This document shows positions 9,107-17,632 of a stretch of DNA of 64,000 nucleotides, one piece after another. Source of the stretch: Paenibacillus senegalimassiliensis (lineage in GTDB: Bacteria; Bacillota; Bacilli; Paenibacillales; Paenibacillaceae). The position numbers were made by a program, and so were the translations under genes. A model generated the notes under the pieces. The model saw nothing but the letters and a program-made list of their open reading frames with translations. It ran no database searches and was not told the origin of the DNA. Each line of letters begins with the position of its first letter. Position 1 is the stretch's first letter. The DNA lies in assembly GCF_001486585.1 (NCBI RefSeq), contig NZ_LN909041.1:2501-66500 (forward strand), written 5' to 3'.

Positions 9107-9394
9107 CTACTCAAGTACAGCCGGCACCTTGAATTGGCCATCCTCTTCATCCGGTGCATTGCGGAATACCTTCTCTTGCGGCAAGCTTTCCTTGACTTCG
9201 TCCTCACGCATTACGTTGCTTAGATGCAGCACATGCGTTGTTGGCGCGATGGCGTCCGTATTCAATTCATTCAACTTGTCAGCATACTTAAGAATCGCAT
9301 TCAGTTGTCCCGTAAACATATCGCGCTCTGCTTCCGTCAAGTGCAGACGGGCTAGCTTGGCCACATGCTCCACATCCTTGGTCTGGATACTCAC
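9107..9394 (-). CDS. gatC: Asp/Glu-tRNA amidotransferase subunit C
   Basis: 95 residues, the usual GatC length. GatC stabilises the GatA-GatB complex. The protein begins (Met)-SIQTKDVEHVAKLARLHLTE and contains APTTHVLHLSNVMREDE and a C-terminal NAPDEEDGQFKVPAVLE, all standard for the family. Start is GTG at 9394 with AAGGAGG seven bases before it; a longer in-frame extension to 9484 has no homology and is rejected. First gene of gatCAB; a 178-bp repeat follows before gatA, so either read-through or an internal promoter must serve gatA and gatB. Confidence 0.95.
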   Translation of the reverse strand: MSIQTKDVEHVAKLARLHLTEAERDMFTGQLNAILKYADKLNELNTDAIAPTTHVLHLSNVMREDEVKESLPQEKVFRNAPDEEDGQFKVPAVLE

Positions 9395-9543
9395 GTTGTT
9401 GCCCTCCTTATCAATCGTGCATGATTCGTTCATTCTACCATGCAGGTGCAATTGATTAAAATTATATTTTAGTTTGCGACGCAATTCAATCCGTTAAAGT
9501 TGTGGCGAGCAATTGCTTAACATATGGGCGATGAGGCCCTACG

Positions 9544-9662
9544 GGTTCGTAGGGTTCTTCCGATCGCTATTGTTCCTGGATTTTCCTGATTCAATAAATT
9601 CTTATAAGGTAGAAATCCACTCGCAAAGGCGAACACTTCGTTTCTCCAGAATCCCTACGACC
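9544..9662. repeat. small unit bounded by imperfect 15-bp inverted repeats
   Basis: Left arm GGTTCGTAGGGTTCT (9544-9558) and right arm AGAATCCCTACGACC (9648-9662) pair with a few mismatches. The interior has no coding potential. This differs in sequence from the GTTCAAAAAGTC family next to it. No second copy was found in this window, so it is only a candidate repeat. Confidence 0.4.
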
Positions 9663-9720
9663 CTCCGCTCTATAGATGTCTTTTGTCAAGCACTGATTTT
9701 TAGATTGAGCCTAAATACAA

Positions 9721-9910
9721 GTTTTAAAAGTTGGCTTTTCAGCACCAAGAAGCTTGGATGAAGCCAGGGACTGAGAAGCGGAGCTACACGTTTTCGGAGA
9801 AAACGACTTCGGAAGCATGGGTACGTGAGCATCGCAAGGAGCGGCTGAATTCAAGATTCGATGCCGAGTCTACTTCCCGCATCCGCTTCGTGATCAAAAG
9901 CCGAATTTTA
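9721..9910. repeat. MITE-like repeat, copy D (inverted, long form, decayed)
   Basis: Read on the opposite strand this matches copies A to C: CTTGGATGAAGCCAGGGACT, GGGTACGTGAGC and GAATTCAAGATTCGATG all occur in order. The terminal inverted repeats have decayed. It carries an extra central segment (about 9786-9819, TTTTCGGAGAAAACGACTTC) that corresponds in place to the extra segment of copy B, so it belongs to the long subtype. Lies upstream of gatC. Confidence 0.7.
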
Positions 9911-9924
9911 AAATTACCTATTTA

Positions 9925-9955
9925 AAAAAAGAAAAAGAGCCGGTTGACCGGCCCT
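9925..9955 (-). terminator. terminator after the 127-residue unknown gene
   Basis: On the minus strand GCCGG-TCAA-CCGGC within an AGGGCCGGT/ACCGGCTC palindrome, followed by TTTTTCTTTTTTT. It lies within 35 bases of the stop at 9959. Confidence 0.8.
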
Positions 9956-9958
9956 TCC

Positions 9959-10342
9959 CTATATCCACGCCCGCAAATTCACCTGTTTGATGAATTCCGC
10001 CTGGGACATTGCTTCCTTTGTTGGTTCCTCCTGCGCGCTTGCCTCGTTGCCTTCGCCATTCATAATATGATGGAACAGCTTCTCGTTATGCGTAGCTAAT
10101 GCATAATCAATCAAGGCTTCCTGCGTCGTGCGCTCTACTTCCTGCTCGATTAGCCGTTCTTCGGATTCTACATCACTCTGCGGAACAAAATAATTGCGCC
10201 CCGTCTTCGGCGAGCGGATGACATAATCAAATGCATTATCCGGATTGCGGTCATAAGCAATTACGTAGCCATATTCCCCAACAGGAAGATTCTGCTCAAA
10301 AGCATCGCCGACGATCACAATTTTCTCTCCCAAATGAAGCAT
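9959..10342 (-). CDS. conserved hypothetical protein, SH3-like N-terminus
   Basis: 127 residues, not recognised. The first 60 residues look like a small beta-barrel: GEKIVIVGDAFEQNLPVGEY then VIAYDRNPDN and a closing NYFVPQSDVE. The rest is acidic and helical, with many Glu and Gln (EERLIEQEVERTTQEALIDY). No signal peptide or membrane segment, so cytoplasmic. The start is ATG with GGGAGGT seven bases upstream, and a good terminator follows, so it is a real, single-gene unit. Nothing around it suggests a function. Confidence 0.7.
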   Translation of the reverse strand: MLHLGEKIVIVGDAFEQNLPVGEYGYVIAYDRNPDNAFDYVIRSPKTGRNYFVPQSDVESEERLIEQEVERTTQEALIDYALATHNEKLFHHIMNGEGNEASAQEEPTKEAMSQAEFIKQVNLRAWI

Positions 10343-10482
10343 CGTCTACCTCCCTGATATGTGTGTTTTGAAAAATAACTGAAAACCTGTGTTGCTTATT
10401 GCTTTATATCATCCTACTAAAAGTAAGGGAGTCCGGTCAAGGCATTTAGACAGATTCCAGCAACGTCCTATTAACCTGAAAA

Positions 10483-10522
10483 TAAAAAGAACGCAAACCG
10501 GGATCAGGTCCACAGCTTGCGT
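10483..10522 (-). terminator. terminator-like hairpin after the MBL-fold gene
   Basis: Minus-strand arms ACGCAA and TTGCGT with a long loop and T-rich run (TTCTTTTTATTTTC). It is 130 bases past the stop at 10654, so the link to that gene is by inference. Confidence 0.5.
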
Positions 10523-10626
10523 GCTTCGCAAAGGTTACAATGATTTAATAAGTACATCCTATCAAAGGCTTGCATTTTTGTCCACTCATTTTGCACTTTT
10601 TCGTAGATTTTGTCTAATTCATGCTA

Positions 10627-10650
10627 TTTAAAAAGTCAGCTTTTCAGCAC
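10627..10650. repeat. terminal fragment of the GTTCAAAAAGTC repeat family
   Basis: The sequence TTTAAAAAGTCAGCTTTTCAG, with CACC following, matches the end of copies C and D but stops abruptly. Only one end is present. Confidence 0.5.
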
Positions 10651-10653
10651 CTG

Positions 10654-11280
10654 TTACGAAACATATGGGTTGTTTGCCCGCTCATAGCCAATCGTCGTCC
10701 GCGGACCATGCCCCGGATACACCTTGACCTCGTCGCTCAAATTAAACAGCTTGCCTCTAATTGAATTGTACAGGTCCACCTCCCGGCCCCCCGGCAGATC
10801 GGTTCTTCCTACACCTAGGCGAAACAGAACATCACCTGAAAACAAATCGTTCCCGCACAAAAAGCTAACGCTGCCCGGTGAGTGTCCTGGCGTATGGTAT
10901 ACCGTAAAATCATGCCCGAGGAAATGCAGCTTCTGCGCCTCAGCCAAGTCATATTCTGCAGCCGATGTCGAAATGGGTGGGCCCACCTCTGGCCACATTA
11001 ATGATCCATTCAGCTTGGGCGTAGTCAGCCAATCACTTTCAATGGGATGAATGTATACCGGGCATTTCTTGGCCTGACGAATTTCCTCCACGCCCCCAAT
11101 ATGATCGAAATGAGCATGGGTCAGCAGAATGGCTTCAATGTCCAGACCTTCAATTTTGCGCAACAATGGCGCCGGGTTCATTCCCGGATCAATGATGATC
11201 GCCCGGCCTTCGTCTTCTCCCCGCAGCAAGTAAGCATTTGTCTGCAAAGGCCCTAAAGAGTAAGTTTCTATTCTTAGCAT
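10654..11280 (-). CDS. MBL-fold hydrolase, YqgX/glyoxalase II-like
   Basis: About 208 residues. The metallo-beta-lactamase metal motif THAHFDH is present, followed by the second-shell histidine (YHTPGHSPGSVSF), the bridging aspartate (LFSGDVLF) and the late histidine (VYPGHGPRT). The opening MLRIETYSLGPLQTNAYLL is typical of the YqgX group of small hydroxyacylglutathione-hydrolase-like enzymes. The substrate is probably a thioester but is not proven. Start: ATG 11280 aligns with family members; an in-frame GTG at 11307 would add nine residues and neither has a strong ribosome-binding site. Cytoplasmic. Confidence 0.85.
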   Translation of the reverse strand: MLRIETYSLGPLQTNAYLLRGEDEGRAIIIDPGMNPAPLLRKIEGLDIEAILLTHAHFDHIGGVEEIRQAKKCPVYIHPIESDWLTTPKLNGSLMWPEVGPPISTSAAEYDLAEAQKLHFLGHDFTVYHTPGHSPGSVSFLCGNDLFSGDVLFRLGVGRTDLPGGREVDLYNSIRGKLFNLSDEVKVYPGHGPRTTIGYERANNPYVS

Positions 11281-11360
11281 GCTGTAACACGGAATAACAA
11301 GAAACACCCCGGAGAGCTGCCCTCGTCCCTTCCGCTTCCTCCTTCTGATCTCAAATGTAA

Positions 11361-11972
11361 TTAAGCGTCCTTCTTCGAACGATGATTATAGGTTTTCACA
11401 ATTAAATAGACGATCAAGAGGGCTAGTGCGCCCAGTAAAATAGGCATAATGTACGGACCGGCCTTCTCATCCACATGCTGCCACTGTTCACCGAGTAACA
11501 TCCCTAAATATACGAACAAAATCGACCATGGAATGACCGCCAGCGTCGTCAATACCAGGAATTTGCTTACTGGCATTTTGGCCATTCCCGCAGGAATGGA
11601 GATGGCGTGCCGGGCAACCGGGATGAACCGGGCCGTAAAGATGACCCCTGACCCGTATTTCAAAAACCAGGCTTCCGATACGTCGATATGTTTTTTCTGA
11701 ATTAAAATATACTTTCCGTACTTCTCCAATATCGGCCTTCCGCCATAGCGGCCAATCCAATAAATGAACAACTGGGCAATCACGCCGCCAATGACGCCGA
11801 AAACAACGGCACCGATAAAATGAATATGGCCTTGGTGTACCAAGTAACCGCCATAAGCCAGCACAATTTCACTCGGGATGACCTCAATCATTAAACCCAG
11901 CATAATCCCGAAATAACCCAATTGCTGAATCCACTCCAACAACACGCTGATAAGGCTCGATATCCACTCCAC
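11361..11972 (-). CDS. DedA family membrane protein
   Basis: About 203 residues with four to five hydrophobic helices. DedA landmarks are the early acidic turn (GLMIEVIPSEIVLAYGGYL), the conserved GxR and proline-rich stretch (FTARFIPVARHAISIPAGMA) and a C-terminal basic tail. DedA proteins are polytopic, recently linked to phospholipid (undecaprenyl phosphate or PE) flipping and membrane homeostasis; the specific lipid here is unknown. Start GTG 11972 with GAGG seven bases upstream is preferred; the frame stays open to a TTG at 12020. Monocistronic, tail to head with the MBL-fold gene. Confidence 0.85.
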   Translation of the reverse strand: MEWISSLISVLLEWIQQLGYFGIMLGLMIEVIPSEIVLAYGGYLVHQGHIHFIGAVVFGVIGGVIAQLFIYWIGRYGGRPILEKYGKYILIQKKHIDVSEAWFLKYGSGVIFTARFIPVARHAISIPAGMAKMPVSKFLVLTTLAVIPWSILFVYLGMLLGEQWQHVDEKAGPYIMPILLGALALLIVYLIVKTYNHRSKKDA

Positions 11973-12155
11973 TGTTTGTCCTCTTTCCCCATGACATTTC
12001 TTCTCTTTCAGTTTAGCCAAATACCCTTATGATCTCAGTCTATTCTATCACAGCCACGGACATGCATTCTACTTGCCTGCGAGGTGGTGACTCTGGCGAA
12101 ACCCGCTGCATATGCTGACAAAATAGAGGTTATTTAAATAGGAGGGACTTTCACC

Positions 12156-12473
12156 ATGACAAACTTTCCCGCGAAATCACCAAACTCCAATTCACTGCCT
12201 ACACCACGCAAAATTCGTCGCAGTTGCAGCAAAGAACTCTACCGGACGATCAAGCGTCTGGGCCTGTTCGTTCCCGAAGAAAAGCTGAAGGAAGGCGAGA
12301 CTTTATACTATAAGAAGGTCATCGGCAACCTGCTATGGATTGGGGAAAATATAAGCAACCGCAAGCTACTCGCTGATTGGTGGGATGAAGCCGTCAGTCC
12401 CGAGCTCGCCGAGTTGTGGGAGGTTGACCAGCAGCGCTTGTCGGCTGCCTTTCGCGCCGCGTTTGGAGGTTAA
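12156..12473 (+). CDS. conserved hypothetical protein
   Basis: 105 residues, not recognised. Strong ribosome-binding site (AGGAGG, nine bases before ATG). The N-terminal 20 residues are Pro/Ser/Asn-rich and probably disordered; residues 25-105 look helical and aromatic (KVIGNLLWIGENISNRKLLA and WWDEAVSPELAELWEV). No membrane segment or known motif. It stands alone on the plus strand among minus-strand genes, convergent with the O-antigen-ligase-like gene that follows. It appears to be a genuine gene from its start signal and codon structure. Confidence 0.6.
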   Translation: MTNFPAKSPNSNSLPTPRKIRRSCSKELYRTIKRLGLFVPEEKLKEGETLYYKKVIGNLLWIGENISNRKLLADWWDEAVSPELAELWEVDQQRLSAAFRAAFGG

Positions 12474-12488
12474 CGCCAGCATAACAGG

Positions 12489-14380
12489 TTAGCGCCGCAC
12501 TTGCTGATCGTGATCGTTCCAGGAGAAAGAGTTCGAAATCTCTTGCAACTTCTTGCCCCATTCCTCCGCTTCGCCAGTCAAATTGAATTGTCGGTCGTTG
12601 CGGGCCAGGGTTAGCCTCATCATCTCTGCTTGTTCGGCATATTCCTCGTAAAGAGCAAGGCCAGCATCTGCTACCTCCAGCGCCTCCTGCATTTGGCCTT
12701 GCTCCCGTAAACGTTGTGCTAATTGTAGCACTTCTTGTAAAACCATCGTTTGGCCCTTGTGGTCGAATCGATCCAATGCCACCGCTTGCCGCAACGCCGG
12801 GACCGTTCCGGCATGATTACTCTCAGCCAACGCACGGCCCAGCGCCAGCCATAGCCTGGCATCCGCAGGCTCATAGCTTAGCCCTTGGCGCAACAAGGAC
12901 ACCTTCTCTGTGGTGTTGGACCTGGAAGCCAAGGCTATGCGGGCTTGATTACGATAAGGAGCCAACTCCAGAGCACGGCGCAGCAGCTTCGAAGCGGCCT
13001 CAAATCTCCGCTCCTCGGTGGATGGCGCGGCATATCTACTTAGCGCCTGCTGGTAAAGCTTCAGGCTTGTGGCCTGGCGCAAGCCTGATAGACCAAGCAG
13101 CACAAGACAGACTGCGGCAAGAAGACAGATTGCAGGGCGCAACGGTCTTTTGCGCGAAATCATGAATCTGCCGGGACGGACGGCATCCGCCGCCATCCAT
13201 AACAGCAGCAGCCAGATCAAGCCATAGCTCATATCAAAATCAATCGCGCTATGCAAGAGTATAGCCACATAGGAGGGCAGCATAGCGCTACGACGGCGTA
13301 TCAATTGAACTCCCTGAAGGGCTAGCCACAGCAGGACAAGCGCTAGCCCGGGAAGCCCGATATCCAGGGCTAAATCAAGGTATCCGCTGTGCACCTCGCT
13401 GCCGACATAGGGCGTGCTTTGGAGGCTGCGAAAAGCGTGGCGCCAGGTATCCCCGCCCTGGCCAAGCCATGGCGCCTGCCGGAGCAACTGCACGGCATCG
13501 CCGTACATTACCGCGCGGGCGAACCCGGTCTCCGGGCGGAGCAGCCGCCCTAGGAATCCCTGCCCCGCCGCCCCGGCGGCATGCAGCAGCAACCGCGCGA
13601 TTCGCTCAGCAGCAGGCAGAGGGTGAACAGCAGGGCGAGCATTGCCGCCCGCTGTCCCTGCCAGCCGCCCTCGCGCGTAAAAGCGCGGCGGCTTAAGCGG
13701 GCGAGCCGCATTAGCCGCTCCAGGGTGAACACCGCCATCACCGCGCCGAAGGTGTTCGGGTACTGCAACAACCCGCCAAGCCGGGCTCCGGTCGCCGACA
13801 CGGCTGAATCGCCGGTACGCAGTATCGCTCCCGGCAGGGGCCACACACCGTATACGGAAGTCAGCGCCGTAATCGCCAGCAGGCTGCCGGTAGCCAGCCA
13901 TCCTGCCGTCAGCCAGTGACGGCCCATCTTCCCCAGCCGACCAAGCCTGTATAAGGCCAGGCCAAATACAGCCACAAAAGACCAATGCAGCACATCCTCC
14001 ACGGTGGCCTGAACAGATAAAGGATGTCCCTTCAACCCGTGGAATGAATACAAAACCACCAATACAACGGGGCCCGCTACGAATCCGAACCATCCCTTGA
14101 GCCATAGTCCCTTAATTGAACCAGTCTGGTGGCGGATGTTCATATCCCTTCTAGGCAATGGAGGCCAACCAGCGACAGAGGTCTGGTTCAACCCCACCAC
14201 AAACCAACCAACTGCGGTTGTGAGCAGCCAGCCTGAAATGAGCAACAAACCTCCGTAAGAATCTATATCAAACAGCCCCTGTAGGAGAACACACAGTAGT
14301 CCTGTCACTGTTATAGCCATACCTAGCCCATATAGACTGGTGCTTTTTTCTTGCCTTTTCACCCGCCGCATCCTATTCAA
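12489..14380 (-). pseudogene. O-antigen ligase-like membrane protein with TPR tail, frameshifted
   Basis: Two overlapping frames together make one Wzy/WaaL-like protein of about 630 residues. The first frame (start TTG 14380, GGGGTGA upstream) gives about eight membrane helices and runs to LLLSESRG, then a stop at 13550. The second frame resumes in register at LLLHAAGAAGQGFLGRLL and continues with GLPGLALVLLWLAL, HSAIDFDMSYGLIWLLLLWM, more helices, and a C-terminal tetratricopeptide-like region (RALELAPYRNQARIALA, LSYEPADARLWLALGRALAE). Insertion of one base near 13586-13592, in a run of TGC triplets, restores a single frame. The whole region is G+C-rich. Intact homologues polymerise or ligate surface polysaccharide. 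Either a fresh inactivating mutation or a sequence error. Confidence 0.75.
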
Positions 14381-14487
14381 CGCTTCACCCCGCCCGTGTT
14401 CACTCCCCGGTCAGGGCTAATTTCCCAGCATGCCGAAGAGACTCCTTACCATTCATTCACGGAAATGAAGCAGCTTATTCCTCGCTT

Positions 14488-15675
14488 CTAGCCTTTGGCT
14501 GAGGCAAGCACCGGAGGCAGCAGGTCTTGGCAAGCCCGCTCCAGATAAGGCGCCGCGCCAAGAAACTGGCGGAATGCTTCGTACTCGGACCACAATGCAG
14601 CAGTATCAGCACTTGGGGCCTTCACGGCCCGAATCAAAATGTTCTTGGGCGTATGCTCCATATCGATAAATTCAAGCAGTTGCGTTTTATAGCCCATCAC
14701 GTCCAGCAGTTTGGCCCGAATGGCATCCGTCGCCAGTGCCGAGAAGCGTTCCTTTAAAATTCCATGATCCAAAAGCGGCGCCAGTTCTTTATTGTTCACC
14801 TGATTAAACAGTTCATGCTGACAGCAAGGCACGGACAGAATTACCGAAGCGTTCCAGCGAACCGCCTTCTCCAAGGCGGCGTCGGTAGCCGTATCACAAG
14901 CATGCAACGTAACGACCATGTCTACGGCGCTTAATTCGTCATAGTCGGCAATATCACCAACCAGGAACCGTAGATCGTCATATTGCAGCTTGCGAGCCAG
15001 TTCGCCGCAATGCTCGATAACCTCTTTTTTCAAATCCAGTCCGACCACTTGAAGCTTGCGCTGCTGTTGAACCGCCAAGTAATGATATAACGCAAAGGTC
15101 AGATATGACTTACCGCAGCCAAAATCAACAATCGTCAATGGGCGACCCTCCGGTAAATGGGCAAGAACATCCTGAACCATCTCCAGAAAACGATTGATCT
15201 GCTTAAACTTATCGTACCGCTTGGCCAGCACTTTTCCTTCCGCATTCATAATACCCAGCTCGACCAGGAAAGGGACAGGCACGCCTTCCTCTAATACATA
15301 TTGCTTCCTGCGATTGTGTGTCAACTGATTTGGAGCTTTGCGCGTAGGTGCCTTCTTCAAAATCGACACCTTGAATTTCTTGCTGATGAGCACCTGATAG
15401 TCCACCTCTGCTGTACAGAGCAGGCCTTGGCGAAATTCATCTGACAGAAGTCTGTATAACTCATCCGCATAGGCCACTGGCGTTATATTGCGGTGCAGCA
15501 CCTTGTTGTTGTAATGGTACGCAAATTGATAATGCAGTTCCCGCTTGATTTCAACCGGCTTGATCTGCACCTTGGTATATTCGTCCTCCCCTGATTTACG
15601 GCGTCCGCTGAGCGTAGCTGTGATTAGACTTGCTTGCTCTGCCAATTCACCAACAAGTGTATGAAGGGATTCCAT
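14488..15675 (-). CDS. SAM-dependent methyltransferase (Methyltransf_32-like)
   Basis: 395 residues. The SAM-binding core begins at TIVDFGCGKSYLTFALYHYL (residues about 181-200), followed by VVGLDLKKEVIEHC and a motif-IV-like VVTLHACDTATDAAL. The conserved PCCQHE cysteine pair (SVPCCQHELFNQV) is the mark of the Methyltransf_32 group, thought to act on tRNA or other RNA; the true substrate is not known. The 170 N-terminal residues are a separate alpha/beta region with KKFKVSILKK. Cytoplasmic. It is downstream of the DUF6483 gene on the same strand, separated by repeat copy B. Confidence 0.8.
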   Translation of the reverse strand: MESLHTLVGELAEQASLITATLSGRRKSGEDEYTKVQIKPVEIKRELHYQFAYHYNNKVLHRNITPVAYADELYRLLSDEFRQGLLCTAEVDYQVLISKKFKVSILKKAPTRKAPNQLTHNRRKQYVLEEGVPVPFLVELGIMNAEGKVLAKRYDKFKQINRFLEMVQDVLAHLPEGRPLTIVDFGCGKSYLTFALYHYLAVQQQRKLQVVGLDLKKEVIEHCGELARKLQYDDLRFLVGDIADYDELSAVDMVVTLHACDTATDAALEKAVRWNASVILSVPCCQHELFNQVNNKELAPLLDHGILKERFSALATDAIRAKLLDVMGYKTQLLEFIDMEHTPKNILIRAVKAPSADTAALWSEYEAFRQFLGAAPYLERACQDLLPPVLASAKG

Positions 15676-15726
15676 AGGTCATCCACTACCTTTCTAAGTT
15701 CAAAAGTAAATAATATAGCTATTCAG

Positions 15727-15941
15727 AGGTTGTTTAAAAAGTCATCTTCCCAGAACGAAGCTGTTCGAGGAGTGGGTTCGACATCGAATCTTGAATTCAG
15801 CCGGGCCTAGCATATGCTTCCGTAGTATGTTTCCTTCAGAAACATTTCAGTTGCTCACGTAGATTTGTCTACGCTCCGCTACTCAGTCCCTAGCTTCATC
15901 CAACCTTCTCGGTCCTGAAAATTCGACTTTTTGAACACGCA
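15727..15941. repeat. MITE-like repeat, copy B (long form)
   Basis: 215-bp copy of the same family: starts AGGTTGTTTAAAAAGTC, ends GACTTTTTGAACACGCA. It differs from the 178-bp copies by an added central segment (about 15808-15850) that contains a small hairpin, GTTTC-CTTCA-GAAAC. Flanks TATTCAG (15720-15726) and CATTTAG (15942-15948) agree at five of seven bases, consistent with a decayed target duplication. The right flank includes the stop codon of the 215-residue gene. Confidence 0.75.
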
Positions 15942-15944
15942 CAT

Positions 15945-16592
15945 TTAGAAATGCTTCTCCAACTCCAGCAACCCTTCCCGAACCTCTTCCACTGGCAAGC
16001 CGCCTTCCTCCAGTTGTTCAGAGGGCAACGTCAACAGGCGTCGGTAAAAGGCGTCCGCTTCCTCCTTGGAAATGGATTCTTCCGTCATCAGGCGGTAGAG
16101 TGCATTCTCCGCTTGATCATAGCGACCTTCGCTTTCCTCCAGCTTCATGAGCAGCAATTCCGTTTCTGGAGGCAGCCGGTAGGATTTAAGTAAATCCTGC
16201 AGTTCGGAGACAGCATCGGGCCAGTTCCATAACGAACGGTCCGCTCCATGCAGTCCCGCTGCCAAATACAAGTGCAGCGACTTGAGCCAGCGGGTTGCTG
16301 CCTCTTCTTCCTCCTGCATAGCCAAGCGAATATCGCCCTCTTCTTTAAGCAGCCTGGCCAGACTTTGCAGCTTGTCTGCCTCCAATTCGCCGCCGCTATG
16401 GAACAGCTCTACTATATCCTTGGCCGGCAAGGTGTCCAGCAACCGGGCATGCAAGCGGAATTGTCTCTTGTATAACTCATCCAGCGACCATAATGCCTCG
16501 GTCAGCTTCTTGTTCTGTCTCAGCATAAATACCTTGCCCAGCACTTCCGTCATCTCTTCAATCATCCGTACTAAATAATCTCTTCGCAGCAT
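15945..16592 (-). CDS. DUF6483-like helical protein
   Basis: 215 residues, almost entirely alpha-helical with many Glu and Leu. It starts MLRRDYLVRMIEEMTEVLGK, which I associate with the DUF6483 family of Bacillota; that link is from memory and function is unknown. The repeat-like helices (LARLLKEEGDIRLAMQEEEE and LLLMKLEESEGRYDQAENAL) suggest a TPR-like solenoid in the second half. Ribosome-binding site GGGAG is eight bases before ATG. No membrane helix. Its stop codon lies inside the flanking duplication of repeat copy B, so the element was inserted right at the end of this gene. Confidence 0.65.
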   Translation of the reverse strand: MLRRDYLVRMIEEMTEVLGKVFMLRQNKKLTEALWSLDELYKRQFRLHARLLDTLPAKDIVELFHSGGELEADKLQSLARLLKEEGDIRLAMQEEEEAATRWLKSLHLYLAAGLHGADRSLWNWPDAVSELQDLLKSYRLPPETELLLMKLEESEGRYDQAENALYRLMTEESISKEEADAFYRRLLTLPSEQLEEGGLPVEEVREGLLELEKHF

Positions 16593-16651
16593 CTCCCAAT
16601 CTCCCTTCTATCTATAAGTTCATCGATGAATAATCCTCAGGGAACGCGAAC

Positions 16652-16691
16652 GCCTAAGCCCGGAGTTCTGAAAGAAACTCCGGGCTTAGGC
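16652..16691. terminator. perfect hairpin, probable terminator of the hydrolase gene
   Basis: 16-bp perfect inverted repeat (GCCTAAGCCCGGAGTT and its complement) with an eight-base loop, 49 bases past the stop at 16740. There is no T-run on either side, so termination efficiency is uncertain. Confidence 0.55.
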
Positions 16692-16739
16692 ATCAGTTCA
16701 TTCAGGCCTTCTAGAGGCTTGGCTTCCCATTATCGGCAA

Positions 16740-17546
16740 TCATGCCTCTTGCGATTGGTCCGATACACTCCGCAAAAAATCAGTAATGACGGCGGTCAAT
16801 TGCTCGGGCGCTTCATACATGCTCATATGACCAGCACCCTTAATGACCGCCTTGGTCACTTGCGGACCTTCCGTAGTGAACAACTTGGTCAGTGGTACAA
16901 CTTGATCGCTCTCCCCGGCAACCAGCAAGAGTGGAAGGGAGGACTTCTCCATAACCTCTCTGCGGTCCGGCCGCTCGCGCATAGCGAGCGCTGCACCTTC
17001 TGCTCCTTGAGGAGGGGTGCGATAACCGATCTCCTTCACCCGGTCTAGTTCGGAGGTTAGCTTCTCTACACTATCCGGGGCAAAAAGGCCGGGCACAATT
17101 CCATCGACAAATTTGGTAATCCCTTCTGTACGAATGGAGGTCACCGCCTGAAGTCTCTTCTCCTTCGCTTCCTCGTTATCGGGATATCCGGTTGAATGAA
17201 TCAACCCGAAGCCCCGCAACCTGGAAGCATAACGCTCTGCCAGCGACAGTGCTACATAACCACCTAGCGAGTGTCCTAACAATGTATATTTTGAAATCCC
17301 CAGCTTGTCGAGCAGTTCGGCCACATCATCGGCCATTTGCTCAATCGTGTACGCTCCAAGTGGCGCATCCGAGGCTCCATGCCCACGCAAATCAGGTGCA
17401 ATGACCTGATATTGATCAGCAAGCAGCGGTTGAACCTTCTCCCAGTATGCGGAGCTGCCGCAAAAGCCGTGCAGCAATACTACTGTTTCACCTTGCCCTT
17501 GGCTCTCATAGGCGATCGAATAACCGTTAACCGTCTTCTTGTCCAT
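16740..17546 (-). CDS. alpha/beta-fold hydrolase
   Basis: 268 residues, cytoplasmic. The oxyanion HG motif (VVLLHGFCGSSAYW), the nucleophile elbow GHSLGG, the acid in LLLVAGESDQVVP and the late histidine in IKGAGHMSMYEAPE make up a complete alpha/beta hydrolase triad. The short lid region and LRGHGASDAP resemble the esterase/haloperoxidase/MenH-like branch. Substrate unknown. A weak GTAGGT precedes the ATG. A fragment of the interspersed repeat lies just upstream (17584-17614). Confidence 0.85.
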   Translation of the reverse strand: MDKKTVNGYSIAYESQGQGETVVLLHGFCGSSAYWEKVQPLLADQYQVIAPDLRGHGASDAPLGAYTIEQMADDVAELLDKLGISKYTLLGHSLGGYVALSLAERYASRLRGFGLIHSTGYPDNEEAKEKRLQAVTSIRTEGITKFVDGIVPGLFAPDSVEKLTSELDRVKEIGYRTPPQGAEGAALAMRERPDRREVMEKSSLPLLLVAGESDQVVPLTKLFTTEGPQVTKAVIKGAGHMSMYEAPEQLTAVITDFLRSVSDQSQEA

Positions 17547-17583
17547 GTTCGCTACCTACTTTCTCTTTTGGGATTTAGTTAAA

Positions 17584-17614
17584 GAGGTTGTTCAAAAAAG
17601 TCGTCTTTCCAGAA
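17584..17614. repeat. left-end fragment of the GTTCAAAAAGTC repeat family
   Basis: AGGTTGTTCAAAAAAGTC followed by CTTTCCAGAAC matches the left 30 bases of copies A to C, with one extra A, then stops. The right end is missing, so it is a truncated copy. It sits between yyaC and the hydrolase gene. Confidence 0.6.
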
Positions 17615-17632
17615 CTTGAATACATACTTAAA

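Larger units (their letters stand above)
9395..9958. other. gene-free stretch upstream of gatC, made of repeat debris
   Basis: No credible gene is present. Open frames here lack ribosome-binding sites and lie over repeats. The stretch holds an inverted-repeat-bounded unit (9544-9662), a decayed inverted copy of the 178-bp element family (9721-9910), and the terminator of the next minus-strand gene. The promoter of gatCAB should lie in 9395-9540, but I see no convincing -35/-10 pair. Confidence 0.6.
10343..10653. other. 311-base intergenic stretch with a distant terminator
   Basis: No gene is seen. Contents: the region upstream of the 127-residue gene, a terminator-like hairpin at 10483-10522, and a fragment of the interspersed repeat at 10627-10650. 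Confidence 0.6.

Noticed and set aside
9513..9925. Open frames at 9513-9761 and 9731-9925
   Set aside because: They lie over repeats, lack ribosome-binding sites and show no protein-like composition.
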